Assembly: GCA_964439265.1 (NCBI GenBank)
Contig: CAYTOA010000021.1
Span: 3,600 to 67,599 of the forward strand
Direction of reading: 5' to 3'
DNA: 64,000 nucleotides
Source: JAGVPT01 sp964439265
GTDB taxonomy: Bacteria; Bacteroidota; Ignavibacteria; UBA10030; UBA8401
The notes beneath the pieces were generated by a model. It made no database searches. It was not told where the DNA came from and saw only the letters and a program-made list of their open reading frames with translations. Below are positions 32,454 to 41,787 of the stretch, piece by piece. The stretch's first letter is position 1; every line of letters begins with the position of its first letter. The position numbers and the translations under genes were made by a program.

Positions 32454-33194
32454 TTACCAGCTTCCGCTAGCTCCGCCGCCGCCGAATGACCCGCCGCCTC
32501 CGGAAAAGCCCCCTCCTCCTCCGCCGCCAAAGCCTCCACCTCCAAAAAATCCTCCGCCTCCAAATCCTCCTCCCCAATAACCCGACCTGTAATGTCCGCG
32601 CGATGATATGCCGTAGCGCCGGCCGCCGCCGAAAATGGACATTCCGAAGATAACGAACAAAATAATCGACATTACGACGCTTCCAAAATTCATTACCTTG
32701 TCTCTTGCTCGGCCTTCCGACTTATATTCGCCTTTCGTCGCCATAATGGCAGCGTCCACACCCGCGCTGATACCACCGTAATAATCTCCGTCCCGGAAGC
32801 GGGGCCGGATCTCGTTCCTGATAATTTGATCGCACAGAGCATCCGGGAGCGATCCCTCAAGACCATAGCCGACCTCGAATCTGATCTTTTTATCGCCTTT
32901 CGCGATCAGGATAACAAGCCCGTTATCTTTCCCCTTAGTCCCGATCTTGTTCGCTTCCGCGATTTTGAGGGAGTAATCCGCGATGTCGTCCCCTTGGAGC
33001 GTTTGAATCATGACAACTGCGATCTGGGTGGACGTGCTGTCCTCGAATCGCTTCAACTCTGTTTCGAGGGTACGCCATTCGGAGAACTGAAGCGTATTGG
33101 TAAAATCCGTCACATGTTCGTGCAGTTGCGGAACCGCGAGTTCTTGCGCATTGAGGACAATCCAGGCGCAAAGCGTAAAAGAAGCGAGCAACAA
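32454..33194 (-). CDS. Exported TPM-domain protein with Gly-rich C-terminus (YgcG-like)
   Basis: A protein of about 246 residues: signal peptide (ILLLASFTLCAWIVLNAQ), a TPM domain (residues about 25-150: STSTQIAVVMIQTLQGDDIA, NGLVILIAKGDKKIRFEVGY), one membrane helix (VVMSIILFVIFGMSIF) and a 60-residue tail almost wholly of Gly, Phe and Ser. It partners LemA, encoded 49 bp upstream, a pair seen in many bacteria. The listed TTG start is uncertain: the frame is open further upstream through IIKIHFKYRFR, which gives a better signal peptide and sits right after AGGTGAG, but would need an ATT or ATC start. Confidence 0.85.
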   Translation of the reverse strand: MLLASFTLCAWIVLNAQELAVPQLHEHVTDFTNTLQFSEWRTLETELKRFEDSTSTQIAVVMIQTLQGDDIADYSLKIAEANKIGTKGKDNGLVILIAKGDKKIRFEVGYGLEGSLPDALCDQIIRNEIRPRFRDGDYYGGISAGVDAAIMATKGEYKSEGRARDKVMNFGSVVMSIILFVIFGMSIFGGGRRYGISSRGHYRSGYWGGGFGGGGFFGGGGFGGGGGGGFSGGGGSFGGGGASGSW

Positions 33195-33242
33195 AATTCT
33201 GAAACGATATTTAAAATGGATTTTGATAATCTCACCTGCTCG

Positions 33243-33851
33243 TTAAAATTTAACTTTTGGCGCTTCTTCTGCCGCCGTCTGCGCCTGAAAATAAGCTTTT
33301 GGAGCAAATCCGCCAAAACCGGCAATCATGGAGGTTGGAATCGTTTTTATAGCGGTATTATAGATCTGAACAACTTCATTAAAATGTTTTCGCTCCACCG
33401 CAATGCGGTTCTCGGTCCCTTCCAACTGAGCCTGCAACTGAAGAAAGTTCTCGTTGGCCTTAAGATTCGGATAATTCTCGGTGACAACCATAAGACGCGA
33501 AAGCGCCGACGTCAGTTCTCCCTGGGCTTTCTCGAACATTTGAAACGCTTGAGGGTTTTTCAACACTTCCGGGGATATGACCATCTGGCCGACCTTGGCT
33601 CGAGCTTCCACGACATTTTCCAACGTCTCTTTTTCATGTGTCGCGTAACCTTTTACAGTTTCGACAAGGTTAGGAATAAGATCGAATCGACGCTGGTATT
33701 GATTCTGAACTTGTGACCACGCGCCGTTGACACTTTCATCCATCGCCACCAGCTTATTATAGATGCCAACACCCCACATAACGGTGACAATTCCGACGAG
33801 AAGTATGCCGCCAATCACCGCAAGTGCGATAACGAGACCTTTTGATTTCAT
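33243..33851 (-). CDS. lemA: LemA family protein
   Basis: A 202-residue protein with an N-terminal membrane helix (GLVIALAVIGGILLVGIVTV) followed by the helical LemA core (YNKLVAMDESVNGAWSQVQN, RRFDLIPNLVETVKGYATHE, ENFLQLQAQLEGTENRIAVE). LemA proteins are membrane-anchored with a large helical domain; their role is unclear, but they are often encoded with TPM or peptidase genes. The ATG has AAGGAGA about ten bases upstream. Confidence 0.93.
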   Translation of the reverse strand: MKSKGLVIALAVIGGILLVGIVTVMWGVGIYNKLVAMDESVNGAWSQVQNQYQRRFDLIPNLVETVKGYATHEKETLENVVEARAKVGQMVISPEVLKNPQAFQMFEKAQGELTSALSRLMVVTENYPNLKANENFLQLQAQLEGTENRIAVERKHFNEVVQIYNTAIKTIPTSMIAGFGGFAPKAYFQAQTAAEEAPKVKF

Positions 33852-33884
33852 TGCAAATATTCTCCTTGGTTAAACACAAAGTTG

Positions 33885-33913
33885 ATTACACAGTCGCAAG
33901 ATAAGGTAATCAA
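33885..33913 (-). promoter_or_regulatory. Candidate promoter for lemA
   Basis: On the minus strand TTGATT (33908-33913) and TGTAAT (33885-33890) are separated by 17 bases, 34 bases before the lemA ATG. Found by eye. Confidence 0.4.
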
Positions 33914-33955
33914 TAGGAGTTTTAGAAACAAGCGGGTGAAATTCCCGATAAATCC

Positions 33956-33984
33956 TTGACAATCATCAAAATAGTAATTACTAT
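33956..33984 (+). promoter_or_regulatory. Strong candidate promoter for the pyrimidine degradation genes
   Basis: TTGACA (33956-33961) and TACTAT (33979-33984) are 17 bases apart, about 60 bases before the beta-ureidopropionase ATG, in the 193-bp divergent region with lemA. Confidence 0.6.
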
Positions 33985-34044
33985 TTCGTTCAGCCAAATC
34001 AACGACAGCTGCGAAGAAATCGACCCATTGAAGTAGGAGTTTCC

Positions 34045-34917
34045 ATGCCTCGCATCGTAAAGGGTGGGCTTATCCAATGTTCTATTTCCGACTCTACGGA
34101 AAGACCCATTGAACTTATAAAAAAATCGATGATCGACAAACATATCGCGCTCATCGATGACGCGGGAAAGAAAGGGGTCCAGATTCTCTGCCTTCAGGAG
34201 ATATTCTTTGGACCCTATTTCTGTGCCGAGCAGAAGACAAAATGGTACGCAATGGTTGAAAAAATTCCTGATGGCCCCACAGTTCGGTTGATGCAGGAAT
34301 TTGCCAGGAAATACTCTATGGTGTTGATAGTTCCAATCTATGAAGAGGAAATGTCAGGGGTCTACTATAACACTGCGGCTGTGATCGACGCCGACGGTAA
34401 ATATCTCGGAAAGTACCGCAAACATCATATCCCCCAGGTCGACCCGGGCTTTTGGGAGAAATTCTATTTCAAACCAGGCAACCTCGGATACCCTGTCTTT
34501 AAGACACGGTATGCGGACATCGGAGTGTATATTTGTTATGATCGGCACTTCCCGGAAGGGGCGCGCCTGCTCGGACTGCATGGCGCAGAAATCGTCTTCA
34601 ATCCGTCAGCGACAGTCGCAGGGTTGTCGGAATACTTGTGGGAACTCGAACAACCGGCACACGCGGTTGCAAATGGCTATTTTGTAGGCGCGATCAATCG
34701 AGTTGGCACTGAACCTCCATGGAATATCGGAGAATTTTACGGGAAAAGTTACTTCTGCAATCCGCGCGGAAAGATCATCGCACAGGCGAGCCGGGACAAA
34801 ACGGAACTGGTTGTCGCCGACCTGGACCTTGATATGATCAAGGAAGTCCGGTCGGTGTGGCAGTTCTATAGAGACCGCAGACCGGAGACGTACGGGGAAA
34901 TTGCGGAAGAGATATGA
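34045..34917 (+). CDS. Beta-ureidopropionase (N-carbamoyl-beta-alanine amidohydrolase)
   Basis: A 290-residue nitrilase-superfamily enzyme. The triad is Glu in LCLQEIFFGPYFCAE (near residue 52), Lys in LGKYRKHHIPQ (near 127) and Cys in VYICYDRHFPEGARLLGLHG (near 160). The QEIFFGPYFC and YDRHFPEGAR patterns match beta-ureidopropionases and N-carbamoylputrescine amidases; the dihydropyrimidinase and PreTA genes nearby favour the former. It releases ammonia and CO2 from N-carbamoyl-beta-alanine to give beta-alanine, the third step of reductive pyrimidine breakdown. GTAGGAGT precedes the ATG. Confidence 0.9.
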   Translation: MPRIVKGGLIQCSISDSTERPIELIKKSMIDKHIALIDDAGKKGVQILCLQEIFFGPYFCAEQKTKWYAMVEKIPDGPTVRLMQEFARKYSMVLIVPIYEEEMSGVYYNTAAVIDADGKYLGKYRKHHIPQVDPGFWEKFYFKPGNLGYPVFKTRYADIGVYICYDRHFPEGARLLGLHGAEIVFNPSATVAGLSEYLWELEQPAHAVANGYFVGAINRVGTEPPWNIGEFYGKSYFCNPRGKIIAQASRDKTELVVADLDLDMIKEVRSVWQFYRDRRPETYGEIAEEI

Positions 34918-34996
34918 TTCTTTCAGCGAAAAGTTAAAAGTTGTAAGTTAAAAGACAGATCAAAATATCCGTAATCGGCCAGAATTTCGGTCCACC

Positions 34997-36328
34997 ATGA
35001 CATCACAAGAAATAATCGACGTAACGGCAAAGAATACCTTCGGGACATGGAGGTTTCAGAAGGGTTGGAAGCCGCTGCACATCACTGATGCCGAAGGATG
35101 TTATTTTGTCGACGGGAACGGTATTAGATATCTGGACTTGTCTTCTCAGCTTATGTGTGTGACTCTTGGCCACAAGAATCAGGCGGTCATCAAGGCGATT
35201 GAAGAGCAAGCCCGAAAACTTCCATACATCGCTCCAGGCTTCGCCACTGACGTCCGCGCAGAATTGAGCAAGCTCCTCCTGCAAGTATTGCCGGCAGGGC
35301 TTGAAAAATTCTTCTTCACGACGTCCGGTACGGAAGCGAACGAGGCTGCATTCAAGATAGCTCGGATGTACACCGGCAAGACAAAAATAATCGCGCGGTA
35401 TCATTCGTATCACGGCTCAACGATGGGATCGATCGCTGCCACCGGCGACCCGCGACGATGGGCGATGGAACCAGCTGGAAAGATTCCCGGCGTCATCTTC
35501 GGCCCTGAAGTTAACTGCTACCGATGCCCTCTTCATCACTCATATCCGGAGTGTGGGATTGCATGTGCCGAGTATATTGATCATATGATCGAAAATGAAA
35601 GCGACGTTGCGGCGGTCATTGTTGAACCGGTCGTTGGAACCAACGGCGTATTGATCCCACCAAAAGAATACATGCCGAGGCTGAGACAGATCTGCGACAA
35701 GAACGGCGTGCTCCTCATCGCCGACGAAGTTATGAGCGGTTGGGGACGAACCGGGGCCTGGTTCGCCGTCGATCATTGGGATGTGAAGCCGGACATCCTC
35801 ACGACCGCAAAAGGAATCACGACGGCGTATGTTCCCCTAGGACTTTGCGCGACCACGAAAAAGATCGCTGATTATTTTGACGACCATTATTTTTCCCACG
35901 GCCATACATACGAAGCGCATCCGCTAACACTTGCTCCCGCTATTGCCGCGATCAACGAGTTGAAACGTCTCAACCTTGTTGATCGTGCGAAAGAGATGGG
36001 TGCGTACCTCGGACCTAAACTCGCCGCACTAAAGGTATCTCATCCCTCGGTCGGCGACGTGCGGGGCATCGGATTATTTTGGGCCATTGAGCTGGTAAAA
36101 GATCGTGCGACCAAAGAGCCGTTCAATTCGTATAAAGACAAGGTCAGCGGGTCGTCTCTTCTTGTCGACAAAATTACTGCAGAGATGATGAAGAGAGGCG
36201 TGTTCGTGCAGGCATGGGTCAGCCATTTTGTCGTCGCTCCGCCCCTGATCATTACGAAAGATGAAATCGACGCTGCGGTGGATGCGTTCGACGCAGCACT
36301 CCGTTTGGCTGATGAGCAAGTATCGTAG
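34997..36328 (+). CDS. Class III aminotransferase, probable beta-alanine (omega-amino acid) transaminase
   Basis: A 443-residue PLP enzyme. The class III core reads LIADEVMSGWGRTGAWFAV near residue 240 with the PLP Lys in TTAKGITTAYVPLG near residue 274; the FFTTSGTEANEAAFKIAR phosphate-binding segment is near residue 108. Family members use beta-alanine, taurine or 4-aminobutyrate. Between beta-ureidopropionase and PreT, it most likely moves the amino group of beta-alanine (or beta-aminoisobutyrate) to a keto acid, giving (methyl)malonate semialdehyde. The 79-bp gap upstream holds two copies of AAGTTAAAAG. Confidence 0.88.
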   Translation: MTSQEIIDVTAKNTFGTWRFQKGWKPLHITDAEGCYFVDGNGIRYLDLSSQLMCVTLGHKNQAVIKAIEEQARKLPYIAPGFATDVRAELSKLLLQVLPAGLEKFFFTTSGTEANEAAFKIARMYTGKTKIIARYHSYHGSTMGSIAATGDPRRWAMEPAGKIPGVIFGPEVNCYRCPLHHSYPECGIACAEYIDHMIENESDVAAVIVEPVVGTNGVLIPPKEYMPRLRQICDKNGVLLIADEVMSGWGRTGAWFAVDHWDVKPDILTTAKGITTAYVPLGLCATTKKIADYFDDHYFSHGHTYEAHPLTLAPAIAAINELKRLNLVDRAKEMGAYLGPKLAALKVSHPSVGDVRGIGLFWAIELVKDRATKEPFNSYKDKVSGSSLLVDKITAEMMKRGVFVQAWVSHFVVAPPLIITKDEIDAAVDAFDAALRLADEQVS

Positions 36329-36417
36329 TTTGGGAGCGTCATCTGATTTGCCGGCGGCATCGGACAGTTTTTCGCATCATCAGTGCATATTCTCGTCATT
36401 GAACATCGGCATGCTGA

Positions 36418-37770
36418 ATGAAAAACGTCGCGCCTAAACTCACGACCGAAGAATACGAATCTAACTTCGCGGAGATCCACCCTCCCTTTTCTCCGAACTC
36501 CGCCGTTGCAGAAGCTAACCGCTGCCTCTATTGTTTCGATTCACCCTGCATGAAAGCTTGCCCGACTCACATCGACATTTCCACCTTCATCAAAAAGATC
36601 GCATCCGGGAACCTCAAGGGATCGGCAAAAACTATTATGTCCTCAAATTGGATAGCCCTTACCTGCGCGAAAGCCTGTCCGGTAGACGAGCTTTGCGAAG
36701 GCGCTTGCGTCTACAATCAGAGGGGCGAAGATCCTATTCAGATCGGCCGGCTGCAGCGATATGCGATGGACTGGTATGTCGATCGCGGCATGCCGGAGCT
36801 ATTCACTCCGGCGCCAAAGAATGGAAGGACTGTTGGCGTTATTGGCGCGGGACCCGCCGGACTCTCCTGCGCGGCCGAATTGTCGCTGATGGGGTACGGC
36901 GTTACGATATACGAAGCGAAAAATGAACCAGGCGGGCTCGACACCTTTGGAATCGCTCCCTACAAGATGAAACGACAGGACAGCCTTAACGAAGCCAAAA
37001 TTGTTGAACGCCTCGGCGTGAAAATCAAGACCGGGGTTTCTGTCGGCGTCGATATTTCAATTGACGACCTGTCGCGAAAACACGATGCTGTCTTTCTCGG
37101 CGTCGGTCTGAAGACGCCCACTGCTCTTCGTATCTCGGGCGAAAACCTCCCCGGCGTCCACGATGCGCTCCGCTTTGTTGAGGAAGTTACGTCACGCAAT
37201 TGGAGTTCAGTCCAGGTTGGCAAACGGGTCGCAGTGATAGGCGCCGGGAATACGGCTATCGATGCGGTCACCGAAGCGAAACGTCTCGGCGCGGAAGAGG
37301 TGATGATCATTTACCGCCGAAGCAAAGAGGAGATGTCTGCGTATGAATTCGAGTACGAACTGGCGAAGAGCGATGGCGTTGTTTTTCATTTTCTTACCGT
37401 GCCGACGCGGATCCTCGGTTCATCCCATGTCGAAGCCCTCGAGTGTGTACGGATAAGACCCGCTGCATCTGGAAACGGTGAAAACCGCGCCCTGGAAGTG
37501 ATCCCTCATTCCGAATTTCAGATTCCAGTGGATATGGTCATCAAGGCTGTCGGCCAGACGCCGGAGCAAAGCTTTTTCTCACAGATTCAAAACCTCACGC
37601 TGTCAAAGGGCAACGTCTGGGTGGACCCCGAAACGTACCAAACTAGCAATCCAAAATTTTTTGCCGGCGGAGACTGTATCAACGGCGGCAAGGAAGTTGT
37701 GAATGCCGCGGCGGACGGGAAAAAAGCTGCGCGCGGAATAGACCATTGTTTAACCAGACTTACATCATAA
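36418..37770 (+). CDS. preT: Dihydropyrimidine dehydrogenase, NAD(P)H-oxidising subunit PreT
   Basis: A 450-residue flavoprotein: an N-terminal domain with two Cys clusters for [4Fe-4S] centres (CLYCFDSPCMKACPTHID near 37-54; CAKACPVDELCEGACVYNQ near 82-100), an FAD fold (VGVIGAGPAGLSCAAELSLM near 140) and an NAD(P) fold (RVAVIGAGNTAIDAVTEAKR near 275). It matches the N-terminal half of mammalian DPD and E. coli PreT. With PreA, encoded 13 bp downstream, it reduces uracil and thymine. Confidence 0.93.
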   Translation: MKNVAPKLTTEEYESNFAEIHPPFSPNSAVAEANRCLYCFDSPCMKACPTHIDISTFIKKIASGNLKGSAKTIMSSNWIALTCAKACPVDELCEGACVYNQRGEDPIQIGRLQRYAMDWYVDRGMPELFTPAPKNGRTVGVIGAGPAGLSCAAELSLMGYGVTIYEAKNEPGGLDTFGIAPYKMKRQDSLNEAKIVERLGVKIKTGVSVGVDISIDDLSRKHDAVFLGVGLKTPTALRISGENLPGVHDALRFVEEVTSRNWSSVQVGKRVAVIGAGNTAIDAVTEAKRLGAEEVMIIYRRSKEEMSAYEFEYELAKSDGVVFHFLTVPTRILGSSHVEALECVRIRPAASGNGENRALEVIPHSEFQIPVDMVIKAVGQTPEQSFFSQIQNLTLSKGNVWVDPETYQTSNPKFFAGGDCINGGKEVVNAAADGKKAARGIDHCLTRLTS

Positions 37771-37783
37771 AACGTCGGCTGTC

Positions 37784-39094
37784 ATGGTAGACTTATCAAT
37801 TAATTGCGGCGGGATAAAATCGCCGAACCCTTTCTGGCTCGCCTCCGCTCCGCCGACAAATTCGGCGTACCAGGTGTGCAAGTCGTTCGAGGCTGGATGG
37901 GGCGGCGCGGTCTGGAAAACGATCGGCGAACCGGTAATGAACGTCGTCAACCGTTACGGCTCGATGGATTACAATGGACAAAAGATCATCGGTCTGAATA
38001 ACATCGAACTCATCAGCGACCGGCCGATTGAAATCAACTTGAAAGAAATCGCAGAGACGAAAAAGCTTTGGCCCGACCGGGCGGTGATCGCCTCATTGAT
38101 GGTGGAATCGAAGCGCGAAACCTGGCACGACATCGTCAAGCGCACGATCGATACCGGGTGCGATGGCATTGAATTGAATTACGGCTGCCCTCATGGAATG
38201 AGCGAGCGCGGGATGGGGTCCGCCGTCGGCCAGGTGCCCGAGTACTGCGCCATGATCACGGAGTGGGTGACCGAAGTTTCTTCGATCCCGGTCCTCGTGA
38301 AGCTCACACCGAATATTTCAGACATCCGTTTTCCCGGCCGCGCCGCGAAAAAAGGAAATGCAGACGGTATCTCGCTCATCAATACCATCAACACGATCAT
38401 GGGCGTCGATCTTGATACGTTCGAACTGAACCCATCGGTGGACGGCAAAGGCGGTCACGGCGGGTACGCAGGACCTGCCGTAAAACCGATCGCACTGAAT
38501 ATGGTTTCGCAAATCGCCTCCGATCCGGAGATCAACCTCCCCATCTCCGCCATCGGCGGAATTTCCACGTGGAGGGACGCTCTGGAATTCATCCTTCTGG
38601 GCGCCTCGTCGGTTCAGGTATGTACTGCGGTCATGCACTATGGTTTCCGAATTATCGAGGACATGACTGAAGGATTGACACATTGGATGGAAGAAAAGAA
38701 TTACCGCAGACTTGATGAGGTGCGGGGCAGGTCGCTCGCGTGCATTTCCGATTTCGGCAATTTGAATCTCCTCTACAAAGCTGTCGCACGCATCGACGAG
38801 TCAAAATGCATCCAGTGCAATCTTTGCTATATTGCATGTAACGATGCTGCCCATCAGTGCATCGACCTTCTTCCGCACAACGGCAAACATCAGCCGAAGG
38901 TCCGCGAATCCGATTGCGTTGGATGCAGGCTCTGCTTCATCGTCTGCCCGGTCGATCAATGCATCTCCATGGCCCGCATCGACGGCGGTTCCGAAACGCT
39001 GACATGGAACGAATTGATGAAGCAGATGCCTCAGCCGGTAACATGGGAGGCGCTCCGCCAATTCCAGCACAAACACGGAATTGAAATTCACTGA
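37784..39094 (+). CDS. preA: Dihydropyrimidine dehydrogenase, pyrimidine-reducing subunit PreA
   Basis: A 436-residue protein: FMN TIM barrel (NPFWLASAPPTNSAYQVCKS near residue 12, NYGCPHGMSERGMGSAVGQ near 129, ISAIGGISTWRDALEFILLG near 252) plus a C-terminal 2x[4Fe-4S] domain with CIQCNLCYIAC and CVGCRLCFIVCPVDQC. The mammalian DPD active-site Cys region LACGQ here reads SAVGQ; as I recall other bacterial PreA proteins also lack that Cys. It forms a complex with PreT and catalyses the first step of reductive pyrimidine catabolism. Confidence 0.93.
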   Translation: MVDLSINCGGIKSPNPFWLASAPPTNSAYQVCKSFEAGWGGAVWKTIGEPVMNVVNRYGSMDYNGQKIIGLNNIELISDRPIEINLKEIAETKKLWPDRAVIASLMVESKRETWHDIVKRTIDTGCDGIELNYGCPHGMSERGMGSAVGQVPEYCAMITEWVTEVSSIPVLVKLTPNISDIRFPGRAAKKGNADGISLINTINTIMGVDLDTFELNPSVDGKGGHGGYAGPAVKPIALNMVSQIASDPEINLPISAIGGISTWRDALEFILLGASSVQVCTAVMHYGFRIIEDMTEGLTHWMEEKNYRRLDEVRGRSLACISDFGNLNLLYKAVARIDESKCIQCNLCYIACNDAAHQCIDLLPHNGKHQPKVRESDCVGCRLCFIVCPVDQCISMARIDGGSETLTWNELMKQMPQPVTWEALRQFQHKHGIEIH

Positions 39095-39199
39095 CTTTCG
39101 CGTTCATACAGACTGCTGCCCGATTTTTGACAACTTTTTTCGTTTTCGCACTGAACTCATTAGTTCATTCGATTACTCAATTCAACAAGAGGAGATTCT

Positions 39200-39628
39200 A
39201 TGAAAGACAGCAAGTTCTGGATGGCGGTTGCGGCGGCCGGGGTCGTTATGAACATCATCGATTTTCTGATTCAAGGACTGGTGATGGTCCCGGCGTATTA
39301 TTCAAAACACGCAGACGTCTTCATCCAGACAGGCAATCCTCTTTGGTTCGTCATCGGTGATTTTCTTACCGTATTCGTGCTGGCCTGGGTGTATGATAAA
39401 GTCGCCGGCAGTTTCAGCACCGGATGGAAAGGGGGATCGATGTACGGATTGTATGCAGGAATTCTGGTGAACTTTCCAACATGGATATTTCTGCATTTGC
39501 TGTTGAAAGACTTTTCCTATAAGTTCGCCTGGTTCTCCACTATCTATGGAATCGTATGGACGGTCATTGCGGGCGCGATCGTTGCCAGTATTTATGAGAA
39601 AAAAACCACTGCGCCGGCAGGAACGTAA
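39200..39628 (+). CDS. Four-helix membrane protein, unknown function
   Basis: A 142-residue protein with about four membrane helices (VAAAGVVMNIIDFLIQGLVM, WFVIGDFLTVFVLAWVYD, GLYAGILVNFPTWIFLHLLL, IYGIVWTVIAGAIVASIYE). The start has AAGAGGAG. Not assigned to a family with confidence. It sits inside the pyrimidine degradation island between preA and the dihydropyrimidinase, and shares its strand and spacing with that set. Confidence 0.75.
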   Translation: MKDSKFWMAVAAAGVVMNIIDFLIQGLVMVPAYYSKHADVFIQTGNPLWFVIGDFLTVFVLAWVYDKVAGSFSTGWKGGSMYGLYAGILVNFPTWIFLHLLLKDFSYKFAWFSTIYGIVWTVIAGAIVASIYEKKTTAPAGT

Positions 39629-39639
39629 GAGTATTCCCA

Positions 39640-40311
39640 ATGTCCTGGTTGCCATACGCTTCTTTGATCCTTGGCGTTTTTTCGCTCAGGTACGCCTTCA
39701 GCGGCAAAACAATCGTCCAGTATCCGTCTCAGCGAGGAATGTTTGTGGGTACGGGGATCGCCCTGCTCGCGAACGGCGGGTGGTTCCTTTTCCACCCAAC
39801 CTCGACAGCCTTAAATGCTTCCGCCTTACTGACGATAGTTTCAATATTCCTCACCGCACTCATGGCCGGATTGATGGCCAGCTACCCGTTTATAAAAAAA
39901 CGAGCCGGCGACATCGTCTATGATGTCCCCCGTGCTCAGAGCAGAAAAATATCCGGGTTCGCAACTGCTGGTATGTTCTTCATCCTCAGCATCTTCACAA
40001 TCCTTCGGGACGATTTCTCGCGCGAAACTATTGCCGAAATCGTGTTCTACGCTTCGGTCATTTGTTATTTTGCCTCTCCCCTTTTCGGCAAAGTCGAATT
40101 GCGGCAGAACGGAATACTCGAAACATATTCGCTGCTGCGTTGGAAGGACATCTCGTCCTACCGCTGGATAGGTCAGGATGAATCCAATCTGATGCTGAAC
40201 ATCAAAGGGTCGTGGCGGAAGAATACCACGATCATGCTGCCCCCCGATCAAAAAGAGCCGATAGACTCCGTCTTAAAGAAACAGCTCAGCATCATCGAGC
40301 ATCGACCGTGA
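39640..40311 (+). CDS. Membrane protein with C-terminal PH-like (DUF5673-like) domain
   Basis: A 223-residue protein: four membrane helices in the first 150 residues (YASLILGVFSLRYAF, GMFVGTGIALLANGGWFLFH, LLTIVSIFLTALMAGLMAS, ATAGMFFILSIFTIL) and a C-terminal soluble part (VELRQNGILETYSLLRWKDI, YRWIGQDESNLMLNIKGSWR) that resembles small PH-like membrane-associated domains. The family label is tentative. It starts 11 bp after the previous membrane protein and precedes the dihydropyrimidinase by 27 bp. Confidence 0.7.
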   Translation: MSWLPYASLILGVFSLRYAFSGKTIVQYPSQRGMFVGTGIALLANGGWFLFHPTSTALNASALLTIVSIFLTALMAGLMASYPFIKKRAGDIVYDVPRAQSRKISGFATAGMFFILSIFTILRDDFSRETIAEIVFYASVICYFASPLFGKVELRQNGILETYSLLRWKDISSYRWIGQDESNLMLNIKGSWRKNTTIMLPPDQKEPIDSVLKKQLSIIEHRP

Positions 40312-40338
40312 CGTTTTTCAACATTGGAGGAATTCCTC

Positions 40339-41724
40339 ATGTCAACGCTAATCAAAAACGGGCGCGTGATTACGGCCGATCAGGACTACAACGCAGATAT
40401 CTACATCGAGAGGGATATTGTCACGACCATCGGCGCTTCACTGGATATGCCGGCAGACAATACGATCGACGCGAAGGGAAAATATGTCATTCCTGGGGGA
40501 GTCGATGTTCATACGCATATGGACATGCCGTTCGGCGGAACGACCTCCAGCGATGATTTTGAAACGGGAACGCGTGCGGCGGCATTCGGCGGGACAACGT
40601 GCCTCATTGATTTTGCCATTCAATCCAAAGGGACGAGGATGCGAGACGCGCTTGACGTGTGGTGGAAGAAAGGCGAAAAAGCTACCATCGACTTCAGCCT
40701 CCACATGATCATTACCGACCTGCCCGAAGCCCATCTCGAAGATATGAATGAGATGGTGCGTGAAGGGGTAACGAGCTTCAAACTTTTTATGGCTTACCCG
40801 AACGTGCTCATGGTGGACGATGCGACAATATTTCGCGCAATGCGTCAGACGGGAAACAATGGCGCGCTGGTCTGTATGCATGCTGAGAACGGCGGGGTCA
40901 TCGACCTTCTCGTTCAGAAAGCCCTCGCGGAGGGAAAAACTGCCCCCATCTACCACGCTCTCACCCGTCCGACGACGGCTGAGAGCGAAGCCGTCAACAG
41001 GGCGATCGCCCTCGCTCAAATGGCTGGCGCTCCAGTGTACATCGTTCACCTTTCGTCTGCCGATGCGTTGGAGAAAGTCTCCGAAGCTCGCGATAAAGGC
41101 GTCCCTGTCTTTGCCGAAACATGCCCGCAGTATCTTCTCCTTTCGGTCGAGGATCTCGATCGGCCGAATTTTGAGGGAGCGAAGTACGTCTTTACTCCCC
41201 CTCTCCGTGAAAAATGGCATCAGGACAAATTATGGGAGGGTTTAAGAAAGAACACTCTACAGGTCGTTTCGACGGATCATTGTCCGTTCTGTTTCAAGGA
41301 GCAAAAAGAATTAGGACGCGATAGTTTTGCGAAAATCCCGAACGGCGGACCCGGAGTGGAAAACCGTTTGCAGCTCATCCATCATCATGGCGTCAACCAG
41401 AAGCGGATAACCCTGAATCGCTGGGTTGAGATTGTGTCGACGACCCCGGCAAAGATGTTCGGACTCTATCCACGGAAAGGAACGATCGCAATCGGCAGTG
41501 ATGCGGATATCGTCATATGGGATCCGAACAAAGAAGTCACCATATCGGCACAATCTCACCATATGCGGGTAGACTATTCAATGTTCGAAGGGTTCAAAGT
41601 TAAGGGCGATGCAGAAATTGTTCTCTCACGCGGCGAAGCAATCGTCGACAAGGGAGTATGGCGGGGCAGAACCGGAAGAGGGGGATATGTTAAGCGCGGC
41701 ACCTATGCCGGCGCTTGGAAATAG
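40339..41724 (+). CDS. hydA: Dihydropyrimidinase
   Basis: A 461-residue amidohydrolase of the cyclic-amidohydrolase family. The binuclear metal site is visible as GVDVHTHMDMPFGGT near residue 56, the carbamylated Lys in GVTSFKLFMAYPN near residue 148, His in CMHAENGGVID near 180, His in YIVHLSSADALE near 237 and Asp in VVSTDHCPF near 313. It opens dihydrouracil or dihydrothymine to the N-carbamoyl-beta-amino acid, the second step of the pathway. The ATG at 40339 has TTGGAGGAA; an in-frame TTG at 40324 lies in that ribosome site and is rejected. Confidence 0.94.
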   Translation: MSTLIKNGRVITADQDYNADIYIERDIVTTIGASLDMPADNTIDAKGKYVIPGGVDVHTHMDMPFGGTTSSDDFETGTRAAAFGGTTCLIDFAIQSKGTRMRDALDVWWKKGEKATIDFSLHMIITDLPEAHLEDMNEMVREGVTSFKLFMAYPNVLMVDDATIFRAMRQTGNNGALVCMHAENGGVIDLLVQKALAEGKTAPIYHALTRPTTAESEAVNRAIALAQMAGAPVYIVHLSSADALEKVSEARDKGVPVFAETCPQYLLLSVEDLDRPNFEGAKYVFTPPLREKWHQDKLWEGLRKNTLQVVSTDHCPFCFKEQKELGRDSFAKIPNGGPGVENRLQLIHHHGVNQKRITLNRWVEIVSTTPAKMFGLYPRKGTIAIGSDADIVIWDPNKEVTISAQSHHMRVDYSMFEGFKVKGDAEIVLSRGEAIVDKGVWRGRTGRGGYVKRGTYAGAWK

Positions 41725-41787
41725 CATATGAGAGTCTTTTAATCCACATTGCATTGTTCTCTTCCCATTCAAACTGGAGGTAAACAT

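Noticed and set aside
32417..32563. N-terminal extension of DAHP synthase
   Set aside because: The added residues are the alternative-frame reading of the Gly-rich tail of the TPM gene; a good ATG and ribosome site lie at 32416.
25259..33851. Defence or mobile element island
   Set aside because: No integrase, transposase, toxin, nuclease or restriction gene is present; the run consists of metabolic, envelope and signalling genes.
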